Assembly: GCA_037447655.1 (NCBI GenBank)
Contig: JBBHKE010001973.1
Span: 64,001 to 115,000 of the forward strand
DNA length: 51,000 nt
Direction of reading: 5' to 3'
From: Zygnema cylindricum
Taxonomy: Eukaryota; Streptophyta; Zygnematophyceae; Zygnematales; Zygnemataceae
This document shows, in pieces, positions 41,824-51,000 of the stretch. Every line of letters starts with the position of its first letter. The stretch's first letter is position 1. Both the position numbers and the translations under genes were made by a program. The notes under the pieces were generated by a model that ran no database searches, was not told where the DNA came from, and saw only the letters and a list, made by a program, of their open reading frames with translations.

Positions 41824-43067
41824 GTGGCAACACAAGTCATTGGAGAGGACTCCGATAAGGACGATAAAGAACTCCTCCTCAATGAAGAGTTGGAGGTGAA
41901 AGGTGAGCCGGAGATTCCAAGGAGGCAAAAGTGTGCTTTCGGTGGAGTAAGAGAAGCTCTTGAAAAAGGATGGATTATTGATTCAAGAGCCTCTATGCAT
42001 ATGTATAGAGAAAAACCATTGTTTACCAAAATGAGAAAGATCCATACTGTAGAAATAGAGTATGGGGATGGGAGAATAGTAACCACTAATTTAGTGGGAT
42101 ATCTTGATCCGAGAGTCTTGGTTGATGGAAAGGCATCCATAGTCACTTTCTGTGATGTTGTTTTTATCCCACAGTTGAACAAGAATCTTATCTCTACGTC
42201 GGTCTTAGATGATAAGGGTTTTGAGACTAGTACTAAGAAAGGAATCTTTGTTCCTAGCTATGAGAATGAAGTGTACTTCACAACTGAAAAGGGTAGCTAA
42301 GGAATGTTTAGGCTAAATTTGAGTAATAGAAAGACGGGAGTTTACTATGCTAGTGTAAGTGATTTGATGATGTGGCATAAAAGATTGGGACATGTGAACC
42401 TAGATAGATTAAAAGAAATGAAGAAAATGGGTGTAGTTGAGGGCATACATTTTGGAGACGATGAGACTTTGGATGATTGTAGTGGGTGTGCTCAAGGAAA
42501 AGCTCACAAATTACCTTTTCCAAAAGCCGCAACATATAAGGGTGAAAAGGTGTTAGATTTGGTTCACACTGACATATGGGGACCGGGCAAAGTGCCATCA
42601 GTTGGAGCGAAAAGATTTATGCTTACTATCACTGATGATTGGTCTATATACTCTAGAGTATAATTCTTGAAAAACAAATCTAAGGCTTCGGCTTATTTTA
42701 AGAAAATAAATCATGGAGTGAAAAGCTTCATGAGACACCTATAAAGAGAGTGAGGAGTTATAATGGGGGGGAATTCACTTCTAATGAGTTTGAGGATTAC
42801 TTGAAAGAAGAAGGGGTTCAACACAAAAAGACTGTCCCAAAGAACCCGAAACAAAATGGTGTAGCCGAGAGACTAAATCGGACATTAAGTGATAGTGCCC
42901 GTAGTATATTGACGGATAAAAAGATAAGGAAAAGTTTTTGGGCAGAAGCTATGAATTGTGTTAACTATCTCAAAAATAAAGTCCTTACCTCAGTTGTAAA
43001 AGGTCAAACACCTTATGAAAGATGGACCGGGAGAAAACAAAACATATCACACTTAAAGGTGTTTTGA
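41824..43067 (+). pseudogene. Copia A copy 3 protease and integrase
   Basis: Protease motif WIIDSRAS at about 41971-41994 has Arg in place of the Gly of DSG. Integrase shows WHKRLGHVNLDRL and CSGCAQGKAHKLP (zinc binding), then HTDIWGP with the first Asp. The second Asp is Tyr (MRSYNGGEF near 42750), while the Glu region NGVAERLNRT is present. Stops at 42298 and 42661 and a frameshift near 42670-42750 interrupt it. The frame change means no complete integrase could be made. Confidence 0.85.
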
Positions 43068-43214
43068 AGTCAAGTGTTTAGTTTAAACACATAAAAATCT
43101 GATTGGAAGTTAGATGCTAGAGGAAAGCCGGGATACTTACTTGGGTATGATGAGAACATAAAAGGGTGTAGAGTTTATGATCTCGGTAGAGAAGACATAA
43201 TTATAGTAAAACAC

Positions 43215-45197
43215 TTGGTAGTTATGGATGAAGGAAAATCCATAGATCCCTTTAAATATACTAAACTGGTTAGAATCAGAATTGAATCCGTAAGTGAGTT
43301 AGATGCAGATCCTACTTACCGAACTCCGGTTCAGCCTGACCGTGCAGACGAAGAGAAAAATCTGACCAAGAGTGACCCTCTTTTGGAGTCACATCTTCCG
43401 ATTCAAACCGAGGAAGAAAACGAGGAAATACAGGAAATGGACGATGAACGACCGGAGATGGACTCCACGGATAAGGGAGAAGGTGAAGTTTTTCGGAGGA
43501 ACCCGAGATTACCCTTGATTCCCGCGTCAGAATTTGAAGGAGGAAGGAGAAGCAGCAAGAGACTTCAAGAGAGACAAGTGACGAACAAGGTAACTAAGCT
43601 ATCACATTTGAGCGAACCCCAGACTTACTCAGAAGCAGTTAATAGTCCGGAAGGTGGTAGATGGGTGACAGCTATTAATGATGTGATGGCTTCCATTATG
43701 GGAGCAAACACTTGGGAGTTGGTGGATTGTCCTCCGGATAGAAAACCAATAGGGTGCAAGTGGGTATTTAAGTTGAAGCTCAATCCAGATAATACTATCG
43801 AGCGATACAAAGCCAGATTAGTGGCAAAGGGGGTCACACAGAAGGAGGGAATCGATTATGAGGAGACTTTTGCTCTAGTTGTTAGATTCCCCTCCGTCTG
43901 GATTCTACTTAGTCTCGCGGCAGCGGAAGACATGGAAGTGCACCAGATGGACATCAAAACTGCTTTCTTACACGGAGAATTGGAAGAAGAGATCTTAATG
44001 GGAAAACCGGAAGGATTTGTGGAGAAAAGAGAAGAAAGCAAGGTGTGCAGATTGATAAAGTCCCTTTATGGACTAAAGGAAGCTCCACGCCAATGGAACA
44101 AAAAGTTGGACGAGTTTTTGACAAGTTTGGGATATATCCGAATCAATTCGGATCATTCCATCTACTTATTTGAGGATGAGGAAGGTATAATTTTCATTGC
44201 CATATATGTTGATGATTTGCTTGTTTTGAGTAAATTAATGGTGAAAATTAATAGATTGAAAAAAGATCTAAAGAGTAGATTTGAAATGAAAGATTTGGGG
44301 GAGGCAAAGTACATTTTGGGAATTCAAATGGAGACGGATAGAGAAAAGAAAACAATTAGACTAACTCAAAAGGAAGCAATTGGGAATATGCTTGAAAAAT
44401 TTCAAATGGAAAAAGCAAATAGCTATACGACTCCAATGGACTTAAAGAAGGGAAATGAGTGGAGCTCAGAGGAGGGAGTCTTGATCTTGGATAATGAGCT
44501 AGGACTTGAGGAAAGCAAGTTCATGCAAACTATTCCGTACAGACAGGTTGTCGGTAGTTTGATCTACTTTATGAACTGTACTCGTCCTGATATAGCTGCA
44601 GCTGTGGGAGTATTAAGTAGGAGATTGAATGATCCCAAGAAAAAAGATTGGGAAGCGGCCAAAAGAGTCATGCGGTATTTGGTAGGAAAAAGAGATTTGT
44701 GGTTTCTTGGTGAGGATAACACTGACATCAATACTTGGAGTGATGCCAGTTATGGGGATGCTCCGATGAGGAGGTGTACTTCTAGGTATGTGTTGTATGT
44801 TGGGAATGGGGCTTGTTGTTGGAGCAATAATCAACAAAAGGTGATTGCTCAGTCCACCATGGAGGCTGAGTATATGGCCTCTTGTTCTCTTGTGAAAGAA
44901 TTAATGTGGGTAAAATCTTTGCTTCAAGAATTGGGATATATGAAGAGCGGAGTGCAAAAAGTATTTTGTGACAATCAAGATGCGATTGCAATTGCAGCAA
45001 ACCCTAAGCATCACTTTAAAGCAAAGCATATGGGTATTTGTTTGAGCTTTGTTAGGGAGAAAGTTGAGAATAAAATCATTAGTTTGGAATTTAGACCAGA
45101 TGGTGAGATGGTAGCATATATGATAACTAAACCGGTTCCTTATCCTAAATTAATATTTTGTAGGGAGAAGTGTGGTTTGAAGCAAAAGATAGACTAG
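43215..45197 (+). CDS. Copia A copy 3 reverse transcriptase and RNase H
   Basis: 660 uninterrupted codons. A charged, acidic linker covers residues 1-110. RT follows: [26 protein letters not shown] begins near residue 176 (quoted blocks [12 protein letters not shown] and [10 protein letters not shown]), then HQMDIKTAFLHGELEEE, SLYGLKEAPRQW, and an intact YVDDLLVLSK near 44207. RNase H follows: TWSDASYGD, STMEAEYMA, CDNQDAIAIA and HHFKAKHM. It ends just before the polypurine tract. Of the three family A copies this is the only intact RT. Upstream integrase is broken, so it would not be made as a normal polyprotein. Confidence 0.9.
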   Translation: MVVMDEGKSIDPFKYTKLVRIRIESVSELDADPTYRTPVQPDRADEEKNLTKSDPLLESHLPIQTEEENEEIQEMDDERPEMDSTDKGEGEVFRRNPRLPLIPASEFEGGRRSSKRLQERQVTNKVTKLSHLSEPQTYSEAVNSPEGGRWVTAINDVMASIMGANTWELVDCPPDRKPIGCKWVFKLKLNPDNTIERYKARLVAKGVTQKEGIDYEETFALVVRFPSVWILLSLAAAEDMEVHQMDIKTAFLHGELEEEILMGKPEGFVEKREESKVCRLIKSLYGLKEAPRQWNKKLDEFLTSLGYIRINSDHSIYLFEDEEGIIFIAIYVDDLLVLSKLMVKINRLKKDLKSRFEMKDLGEAKYILGIQMETDREKKTIRLTQKEAIGNMLEKFQMEKANSYTTPMDLKKGNEWSSEEGVLILDNELGLEESKFMQTIPYRQVVGSLIYFMNCTRPDIAAAVGVLSRRLNDPKKKDWEAAKRVMRYLVGKRDLWFLGEDNTDINTWSDASYGDAPMRRCTSRYVLYVGNGACCWSNNQQKVIAQSTMEAEYMASCSLVKELMWVKSLLQELGYMKSGVQKVFCDNQDAIAIAANPKHHFKAKHMGICLSFVREKVENKIISLEFRPDGEMVAYMITKPVPYPKLIFCREKCGLKQKID

Positions 45198-45210
45198 AAA
45201 ATATGGGGAG

Positions 45211-46159
45211 TGTTCAAAAAAGAGGTATTTTGTAGTCTCTCTTGTGACCTTACTGCAGCCCTCATACTTGTCGTAGTCACTGAGGACCTGCAGGCAACCA
45301 TGGCTGCCTCTAGCAGCTAAAGAGACAGGCAGATCACTAGTATTATTTTTGTTAAACATAGGCTATCAGCTGTGGGAATTGATCCAATGATCATTGGATG
45401 ACACTTTACGGAATAGGAATGTGCCTTATCGAATAGATCTTGGGGAATGATACACGTACATGACGCGATATTTATTTAAAGATGTACGGCGCCGGATATT
45501 CTTTTTTTTTAACAAATTATGCGAAATACCGGTTCGCACGAAATCGTACCGCACGAAATATCCGAATCGACATATAATTTTTACGGACGAAATCAAATGT
45601 CCGGATCTGATCGAACGGCTCACAGTAGAGCCGGAATGCCGGAATAGAAGTTTGGCGGTTTGCGGACCAGATGTCGGCAGATGACACGTGGCAACACATG
45701 GTTGGACAGCGGATATTACGGATGGAGCAACTACGAAAACGGAACTGACACGCGTCAGTGGACCTGCCATGCCGTACTATGGCCGTACAAAAAGTACAGC
45801 GGTACCTGTACCTTCTTATACTTTACAGTCATATGATTGGTCTAGTACCTTAGTAATAGGTTTAGAGAGGTAGCTTAGGACTTAGAATATTTTTTGGTTT
45901 TTCAGCCTCTCTCCTAGAATGCATCTGTATTTATGTACCAACTTTGGTCAGCCGTAACTTAATGCTCAGGTGAGCAAATTCAGTGATTTTTTTTGTTGCG
46001 GACTCACAAGAGTCCAGGCTACACACGGGTGTTGTCTGTTAGAGTTTTTGCGTGCGAGGGTGGCACTTATTCATTGCCAATTTCAAAATTACAAATATTA
46101 TCCTAGAGGCTTCATATAAACAGGACATTTTGTGGACCTATGGAGGTCATAGAGTTTCA
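45211..46159 (+). repeat. Copia A copy 3, 3' LTR
   Basis: 949 bp, starting TGTTCAAAAAAG after atatggggag and ending GAGTTTCA, followed by TTGTT. It is very similar to the 5' LTR. Confidence 0.92.
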
Positions 46160-46415
46160 TTGTTACCGTAAACTTTCGCCGGCTTTGTGAATTGCTAATA
46201 TTATTATGACGGTTGAAAATCGCAAGCTTGGCAAAAGTTTAAGCGGTTGAAACAATACTTTGAAAGTCAAAGCTGTCCAATCAATTGATCGTCAAATTTA
46301 AACTCAACGGTACTTTACTTACTTGTACCAATGTGTACTTCTAACGCATAATTTTTGACAAAATGATGTAAGTGACTGTGTGCAACCAAAACAGTCACTG
46401 CCATGATCAATTCCC

Positions 46416-46705
46416 GTTTGAAATTTTGAAAAGTATTAGTGGTTTAAAATTGTGAACAGTCATAGTTGTTCCGTACGTGGAACGCTAGTAATTGTGCTCA
46501 GTAAAACAGTAATAGTGGTGCCACGAAATTGTGGATCGGTGACAGTGGTGCCAAGAAACTGTGGAACGGTAATAGTCGCGTGGTACTGTTGAGTACGGAC
46601 GAAGATGACGTAAGTAGAGGTGTTGTAGTGTGGAACGTTACTGTAGTAATGGTGTCACACGATTATCCTATAAAGTACGATTATGTAGCGTACTATATTT
46701 GTTTT
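46416..46705. other. Short unique stretch with degenerate repeats
   Basis: No gene is seen. Units such as gtaatagtggtgccacgaaa and ctgtggaacggtaatag recur two or three times at about 46500-46580, related to those at 37660-37765. Confidence 0.4.
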
Positions 46706-47200
46706 AGTGTTGGGTATCGGGCAAAATCATATCGTGATAATCCCAATATTCGATATATCGATTATCGATCGATCAGCTGCCACCATATATTGTACCGGGA
46801 CCAACATAAATTATCGCGATATATTTGGTAAAAGGTGGGTGTCCGTACATACTTAGTACGAAAAATCGTACGACCCTCCCCCCTCCCCCCACCCACCTGA
46901 GCGCACGCCACGGGGGGAGGGGGGCTTTGGGAAATAAAATTCAGAAAAAAAAAATATGTATATATTGCAAAAATATCGCGATATTTAGCTTATCACATCA
47001 AATATCGGGTCCCTAAAGTTAGGTACATATCGTATATCGGCAAGTGATCCTCGATACCCAACATTAATTTTTTTCCACTTATCGTCGATAAGGAACTTGC
47101 TGGTACAGGAGCGATATATCGGAAACCATCACAGTTCGATAACCGATAAATATCTGTATCGGTTTCATTGCGACATGTTTTTTCCCGATGCACAACACTA
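46706..47200. mobile_element. Non-autonomous hAT-like inverted-repeat element (candidate)
   Basis: Ends TAGTGTTGGGTATCGGGCAAA and, inverted, TAGTGTTGTGCATCGGGAAAA pair well over about 20 bp. The start TAGTG fits the YARNG rule of hAT termini. The interior is packed with tatcg/cgata motifs and has a further inverted copy of the end at 47051-47065. No 8-bp target duplication is evident, so the outer limits are uncertain. No transposase is present. Confidence 0.5.
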
Positions 47201-47309
47201 ATAATATGCTGTCCAAACTTTGATGTGCTTTTCTCCGCGGACGTTAAAAGTTCGATTTAGGGCATGGAGGGGTTTTAAAGTTTTTGTAGTGAGGTGCTTT
47301 GCAATCGCT

Positions 47310-48314
47310 ATGGCTTCTTCTCCATCCTCCTTTCAGTTCCTAGAACTGACACGTGATGTCAGTAGTAATCGCCACGTGGCAGTTCTAAGCCTCTCCCGTC
47401 CCTCACAATTTAACGCCCTCACACCTCCCATGCTTTCAGAACTGAAGGCTGCCATGGCTGCCCTCGATGAGGACCCACACGTGCGAGTTATTGTTTTGAA
47501 TGGCCTAGGGAAGCATTTTTGCTCCGGAATCGACATTTCCTCTCTCGCCCAGATTGCCGCGCCGCCAGTTCGACCAGACACTGGCCACGTCAACAAATGT
47601 ACGAATTGTACGGAAAAATGCACAAACCGATGTACAGACGGATGTGGCGGCCGCTGTACTGGAGGGTGTGAAAACGGTTCCCGCGATGGCTGTACGGAAG
47701 GCTGTACGGGTTGCTGTACGGACGATGGAACGGATGTGTGTGAGGGCAGGCTGAGGGAAAAGCTGCGGCGTGACATTTTAGGGTTTCAGGAATGCATCTC
47801 AGCCGTGGAAAGATGCCGAAAGCCGGTGATTGCAGCCGTCCATGGAGTTTGCATCGGAGCAGGAATTGATTTGATTGCGGCTTGTGACATTCGATATTGC
47901 GAAATTAATGCAAAATTTTCTGTAAAAGAGGTAGATATGGCGTTAGCTGCCGATTTTGGAACTTTGCAACGTCTTCCTAAGATAGTTGGAGATGGAAATG
48001 CTCGAGAACTCGCCTTAACCGGACGCGAATTCGGTGGTGAAGAAGCGTTAAGGTTAGGGTTTGTACAAAAGGTGTACGGAGGAGTAAATGATTTGAAGGA
48101 AGGAGTGATGGAGGTTGCAAAAGCTATAGCTTTGAAATCTCCACTTGCAGTTGTTGGAACTAAGGCTGTCCTTCTCCATGCGAGAGACCATTCCGTTAGA
48201 GATGGATTGGACTATGTTGCCACGTGGAATAGTGCGATGCTTATTTCGTCCGATATGAGGGAAGTTATGGCGGCAAGAAAGGAAAAGAGGTTTCCTAGGT
48301 TTTCAAAATTATGA
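47310..48314 (+). CDS. DCI1: Peroxisomal delta(3,5)-delta(2,4)-dienoyl-CoA isomerase
   Basis: Enoyl-CoA hydratase/isomerase family enzyme that shifts the double bonds of 3,5-dienoyl-CoA to 2,4-dienoyl-CoA during beta-oxidation of unsaturated fatty acids. With the start at 47310 (cgctATGGCT, a good plant context; an in-frame ATG at 47220 adds 30 unlikely residues) it has 334 residues. Oxyanion-hole segments are GKHFCSGID (67-75) and GVCIGAGID (179-187). The catalytic acids Asp187, Glu207 (SVKEVD) and Asp215 (AADFGTLQRLP) of the dienoyl isomerase subfamily are all present. The C-terminus SKL is a canonical PTS1. The late region SPLAVVGTKAVLL and GLDYVATWNSAMLIS matches plant DCI1. A Cys-rich insert (97-144) replaces a short linker. 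No intron is present. It is the only clear host gene in the window. Confidence 0.95.
   Translation: MASSPSSFQFLELTRDVSSNRHVAVLSLSRPSQFNALTPPMLSELKAAMAALDEDPHVRVIVLNGLGKHFCSGIDISSLAQIAAPPVRPDTGHVNKCTNCTEKCTNRCTDGCGGRCTGGCENGSRDGCTEGCTGCCTDDGTDVCEGRLREKLRRDILGFQECISAVERCRKPVIAAVHGVCIGAGIDLIAACDIRYCEINAKFSVKEVDMALAADFGTLQRLPKIVGDGNARELALTGREFGGEEALRLGFVQKVYGGVNDLKEGVMEVAKAIALKSPLAVVGTKAVLLHARDHSVRDGLDYVATWNSAMLISSDMREVMAARKEKRFPRFSKL
47598..47741 (+). repeat. Coding 12-bp repeat array giving a Cys-rich insert in DCI1
   Basis: Codons for C-T-x-x type units recur: Cys at residues 97, 100, 104, 108, 112, 116, 120, 128, 132, 135, 136 and 144, mostly four residues apart. At DNA level the unit is close to tgtacggatggc. 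The reading frame is kept throughout. Confidence 0.85.
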
Positions 48315-48554
48315 TGGAAAAAATGTCGATTGGAAGGCGCTCAAGACATTGGAAGGGTTTAGCAGGGTGAGTGGGGGTTTTTGAGGGAAACAAATGGCAG
48401 TTTTTCCTCTGTTTTGACTGTAAAGGTTAGGTCTGCATGGTGGTTTGGATATGCGAAGGTTCGAGGTTTTGTGTGCCTCAGTTCAGTTTTTCATTGTATA
48501 TGTGTAATTGTAACAGAGTATTCAGTTTTTTATTTTTGAAAGAGAGAAATTTCG

Positions 48555-48608
48555 GTCTTTAGTTCTGGAGATGATGATTGTGTCTTTAGTTCTGGAGATG
48601 ATGATTGT
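48555..48608 (+). repeat. 27-bp tandem duplication
   Basis: gtctttagttctggagatga plus seven more bases occurs twice in a row (48555-48581 and 48582-48608) without a mismatch. Confidence 0.95.
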
Positions 48609-50065
48609 CAGGGGAGGAGGGAGGGAGGGAGGGACAAAGAGTGGTACAACTACTTAGGAAAGTTTTGTGATTGGTTTTCAGTGAGGAAGAGGGGTTCAAG
48701 TTTTACGAGCTCGTTGTATATGTGATAAAAACATCGTCTTCATTGTCAAGTTGTTTGCACAAGTGGTAGCTTTTTTTTGCTTTTTTGTTTTTTTTAGATT
48801 TTGGACGTTGGATTTCTGTGTGCAGTAGATGTTTTACCTCTAACACTGGGCTTTTTGGAATGTACTCATTTCTGTTACCGTACAGCTGATCTTTATTATT
48901 ATATTATTATGAGAGAAAGTATGAGAGATTTGTCTGAAAGTATAGTCACACTACTATATTTAATTCTATTTTAACGTCTCAGAGCTTTCGTGTATATTAC
49001 TTATTATTTGGGAAAAATAATCAAATCGTAAATAGAGACAGATTATAATCTGCAAATCTACGTTGTCAAACTGGAGCTAATTAATATAGTTGGCATATTA
49101 ACGATGAGGTAAGTTGAGGCAGTACAGGACTGTGCAGTACTGAACAGTACAGTACAGTGTTTCCTTGGAGAGGAAGCATTTATCTTTCAACGTGCCTGAA
49201 AGACTTCTTTGTTCTCTATTGACTATTAGTTGAGGAATTATCTGATTCAAACCAGGCTTTAAGTAGTCTAATACAGTCTAAATCCTCGTCGATCAGGAAA
49301 AAAGTAAACAAGTTTATAACGTTTTCCTTTTCAAAATTTACATGTGTAAGAAATAGAAAACTGTATGACTTAGTTTTACCAAGTTATTACAAGATTAAGT
49401 TTTTCTCATTTTTTGATTGCCAGCTTGAAGTAAACAAAATAGTTTGTAAAAAGAGATCGCTCCTTTCACGAAAGTTGGAACTTGTCAAAGCTAACAAACA
49501 TAAATCAGATGCTGATATCTGCAGACGACTCTGAAAATCCCTAAGAACCCTTAAGAATACTTGAAAGTCCCTAACAACCATAAAGAAACCTTAAAAGATC
49601 TCACCTTTCAAATTCATCTTCAAATAGACAAGCATCACATGCATTTTGCCATCCTTTTGAAGAAAAAAATTTATCAATGATTATACAATTACGTACTCGT
49701 ATTCTTCATTCAAAGCAAGCTTCTTAGGAGTCTGTCAATGCAATATATTACCTAAAGAAACAGAAAAGAGAAAAAAAAGAATGAAAAATAATTACAGGTG
49801 ACAGATGCCTTTAAAAAATGTTATAAATAACTCATTTTACAATTGGACAAATTCCCGTACAGGTTACTAATAATTATACATCAGTTCAAATTAAAAACCT
49901 GGAAAAAAATCACTACCAAAGAAAATGTTCGTTAAAAACCCCAAATCTGTGCCTTTTATTTGTCAGATTTTGTTTTCACCTTTTCTTTTTGGTTAGTTCT
50001 TATATACAAAAAGGCAAAATCCAAAACTTATTCCCAACAAGCCTTCAAGAACCCTACAGTTGAAA

Positions 50066-50205
50066 GGGGGAGAGGGAGAGAGAGAGGGAGAGGGAGAGGG
50101 AGAGGGAGAGGCGAAAAGGGGAGGAGGAGAGGGGGAGAGGGGGAGAGGGGAAGACATAGGGGGAGGGAGAGGGAGATGGAGAGGGAGAGGGAGAAGGAGA
50201 GGAAA
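50066..50205 (+). repeat. Purine microsatellite (gggaga)n
   Basis: An imperfect array of ggaga, gggaga and agagag units on the plus strand, purely purine for most of its length. Such tracts can form triplex DNA. Confidence 0.85.
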
Positions 50206-51000
50206 GGCAGGTAGGAAGGGAAGGCGTGGCGGGAATACCACTCGACTATTTCAAGAGGGTATCATTTCAAAAACCGAACATACGAGGTAAAAAAAAAGAA
50301 CCCTCTTTCTTATTATTTCCCTGAATTCCAAACTTGTGCCATTATTTCAAATCAATAACGTTAAAATGTCCTCGCCTCCTCCATCGACTTTACCCATTTT
50401 CTCTCTCTTCCTATTTCCCAATTTTTTTCCTCTTGTAAGTTTCTACATTATGGAAAAAAGATAAGAGGAAAAGAAAAAAAAAAGGGCGGAACAAAAGGGA
50501 AAAATAAAATAAAGGAAGAAAGGAAAAGAAAGTCCAGAAACCAAAAAAAAAAAAAAAGAATGGATAGAAACTTTACAAAAAAAAACTCAAAATTTCCCTT
50601 TTTAAAATGAATGGGAAGATAGCGCTTTATTACTTTCTGACCAAATAAAGGCCAAAACTGACCAATTTCTTTTTCCTTTCCGTTGTTTTTAATAACATAT
50701 AAAATTGTCTTCTCGATTTGTCCCATTCTCCATTTTCTGATCTCGGTTTTCCGATATTTTACCTCATTTCTCTTTCCCCGTACTCTTTCTTCCACTTCTT
50801 AACAATTGACACGTAATTTTTTTACTTTTTTTGGAGTTTTTTTAGATTGTTCTCCAAATTCTCCATCTTGCGACCATCCCTCTTCCTTCCTCATCTGCTT
50901 TTATCAATATTTTCCCCTTTGTTTCATCTTCTGTTTTCCGTTCCTGCGTTCCATTTCCTGTATTCCATGTCTGCCATTCGCTGTTTCTGTTTTCCGTTTC

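Larger units (their letters stand above)
39886..46159 (+). mobile_element. Ty1/copia element, family A, copy 3 (full length)
   Basis: LTRs 39886-40831 and 45211-46159, perfect target duplication TTGTT (39881-39885 and 46160-46164), half-tRNA primer-binding site at 40833-40846, and purine tract at 45201-45210. The LTRs are about 160 bp shorter than those of copy 2 and differ over much of their length apart from the ends, so copy 3 represents a subfamily. The RT/RNase H frame is long and intact, while gag and integrase are broken. Confidence 0.93.
39656..46415 (-). repeat. Right arm of the inverted repeat, split by copia A copy 3
   Basis: The two pieces 39656-39885 and 46165-46415 align end to end with the left arm once copy 3 and one TTGTT are removed. 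That confirms the copia insertion and its boundaries. Confidence 0.8.
48315..51000. other. Intergenic low-complexity region downstream of DCI1
   Basis: I see no gene or transposon end here. It holds a 27-bp perfect tandem duplication (48555-48608), a ggga run (48614-48634), a gtacag-rich palindromic spot (49123-49160), a gggaga purine array (about 50066-50205) and long pyrimidine/purine-biased stretches to the end. Open frames at 50 kb are by-products of these simple sequences. Transcript end signals for DCI1 probably lie in 48330-48540 but cannot be fixed. Confidence 0.6.

Noticed and set aside
47333-47776. Minus-strand His/Pro/Ser-rich frame opposite DCI1
   Set aside because: It is the antisense of the Cys-rich repeat and conserved isomerase frame, and has no independent support.
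48555-48634. A regulatory element downstream of DCI1
   Set aside because: The 27-bp tandem repeat and ggga run look like simple sequence slippage, with no known regulatory motif.
49993-50290. Pro/Ser-rich and Gly/Arg-rich frames near 50.1 kb
   Set aside because: They are produced by the gggaga microsatellite in different frames.
50448-50795. Minus-strand 115-codon frame rich in Phe, Lys and Arg
   Set aside because: It runs over A- and T-rich homopolymers with no motif, and is typical of chance frames.
1-51000. CRISPR arrays, rRNA genes, riboswitches, bacterial operons
   Set aside because: The content is eukaryotic retroelement DNA. No regularly spaced direct repeats, rRNA cores or operon structure were seen.

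Overview
The window is transposon-dense genomic DNA from a streptophyte (a land plant or a charophyte-grade alga). I infer this from the plant-type Ty1/copia and Ty3/gypsy elements and from one host gene, a peroxisomal dienoyl-CoA isomerase that aligns to plant DCI1 along its whole length and ends in the peroxisomal signal SKL. I cannot name the species. Nothing bacterial, no CRISPR array and no rRNA gene is visible.

Layout. 1-3220: the 3' part of a decayed copia element (family A, copy 1). 3221-23226: a large Ty3/gypsy element on the minus strand, disrupted by a 1.6-kb tandem duplication at its 3' end and by a complete, younger copia element (family B, 12326-18090, with a CCTTC target duplication). 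23227-27677: a minus-strand copia element (family C) that keeps gag but has no recognisable pol. 27678-30578: mostly unrecognised sequence with two weak open frames. 30579-37171: copia A copy 2. 37772-46415: a long inverted repeat whose left arm holds a TTA-flanked MITE and whose right arm holds copia A copy 3 (39886-46159, TSD TTGTT). 46706-47200: a hAT-like inverted-repeat element. 47310-48314: the intronless DCI1-like gene. 48315-51000: low-complexity intergenic DNA.

The main discovery candidate is the gypsy element. Its polyprotein order is Gag, aspartic protease, a C5 DNA methyltransferase resembling DNMT3 or DRM, RT, RNase H, integrase and a PHD-type zinc finger. Gag through RNase H lie in one reading frame once the copia B insertion is discounted, although stops break that frame. 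The 5' LTR edge also looks self-priming. The 27 nt abutting the LTR are complementary at 25 positions to an LTR block lying just downstream of a TATA box, where the transcript should begin. This is the arrangement known from Tf1/sushi elements. A retroelement with its own de novo methyltransferase, a chromatin-reader finger and self-priming would be an unusual combination. This copy itself is dead, with an altered RT active site, a lost integrase Asp, stops and frameshifts.

The copia elements share another theme: where a primer-binding site is visible it matches the anticodon arm of initiator tRNA-Met (half-tRNA priming, as in Drosophila copia), and the site lies at the very start of gag. Family A LTRs also carry a W-box cluster (copy 2) and an antisense tRNA-like module with A-box and B-box similarity. 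In the host gene, a 12-bp repeat expansion encodes a 12-cysteine insert in an otherwise well-conserved enzyme.
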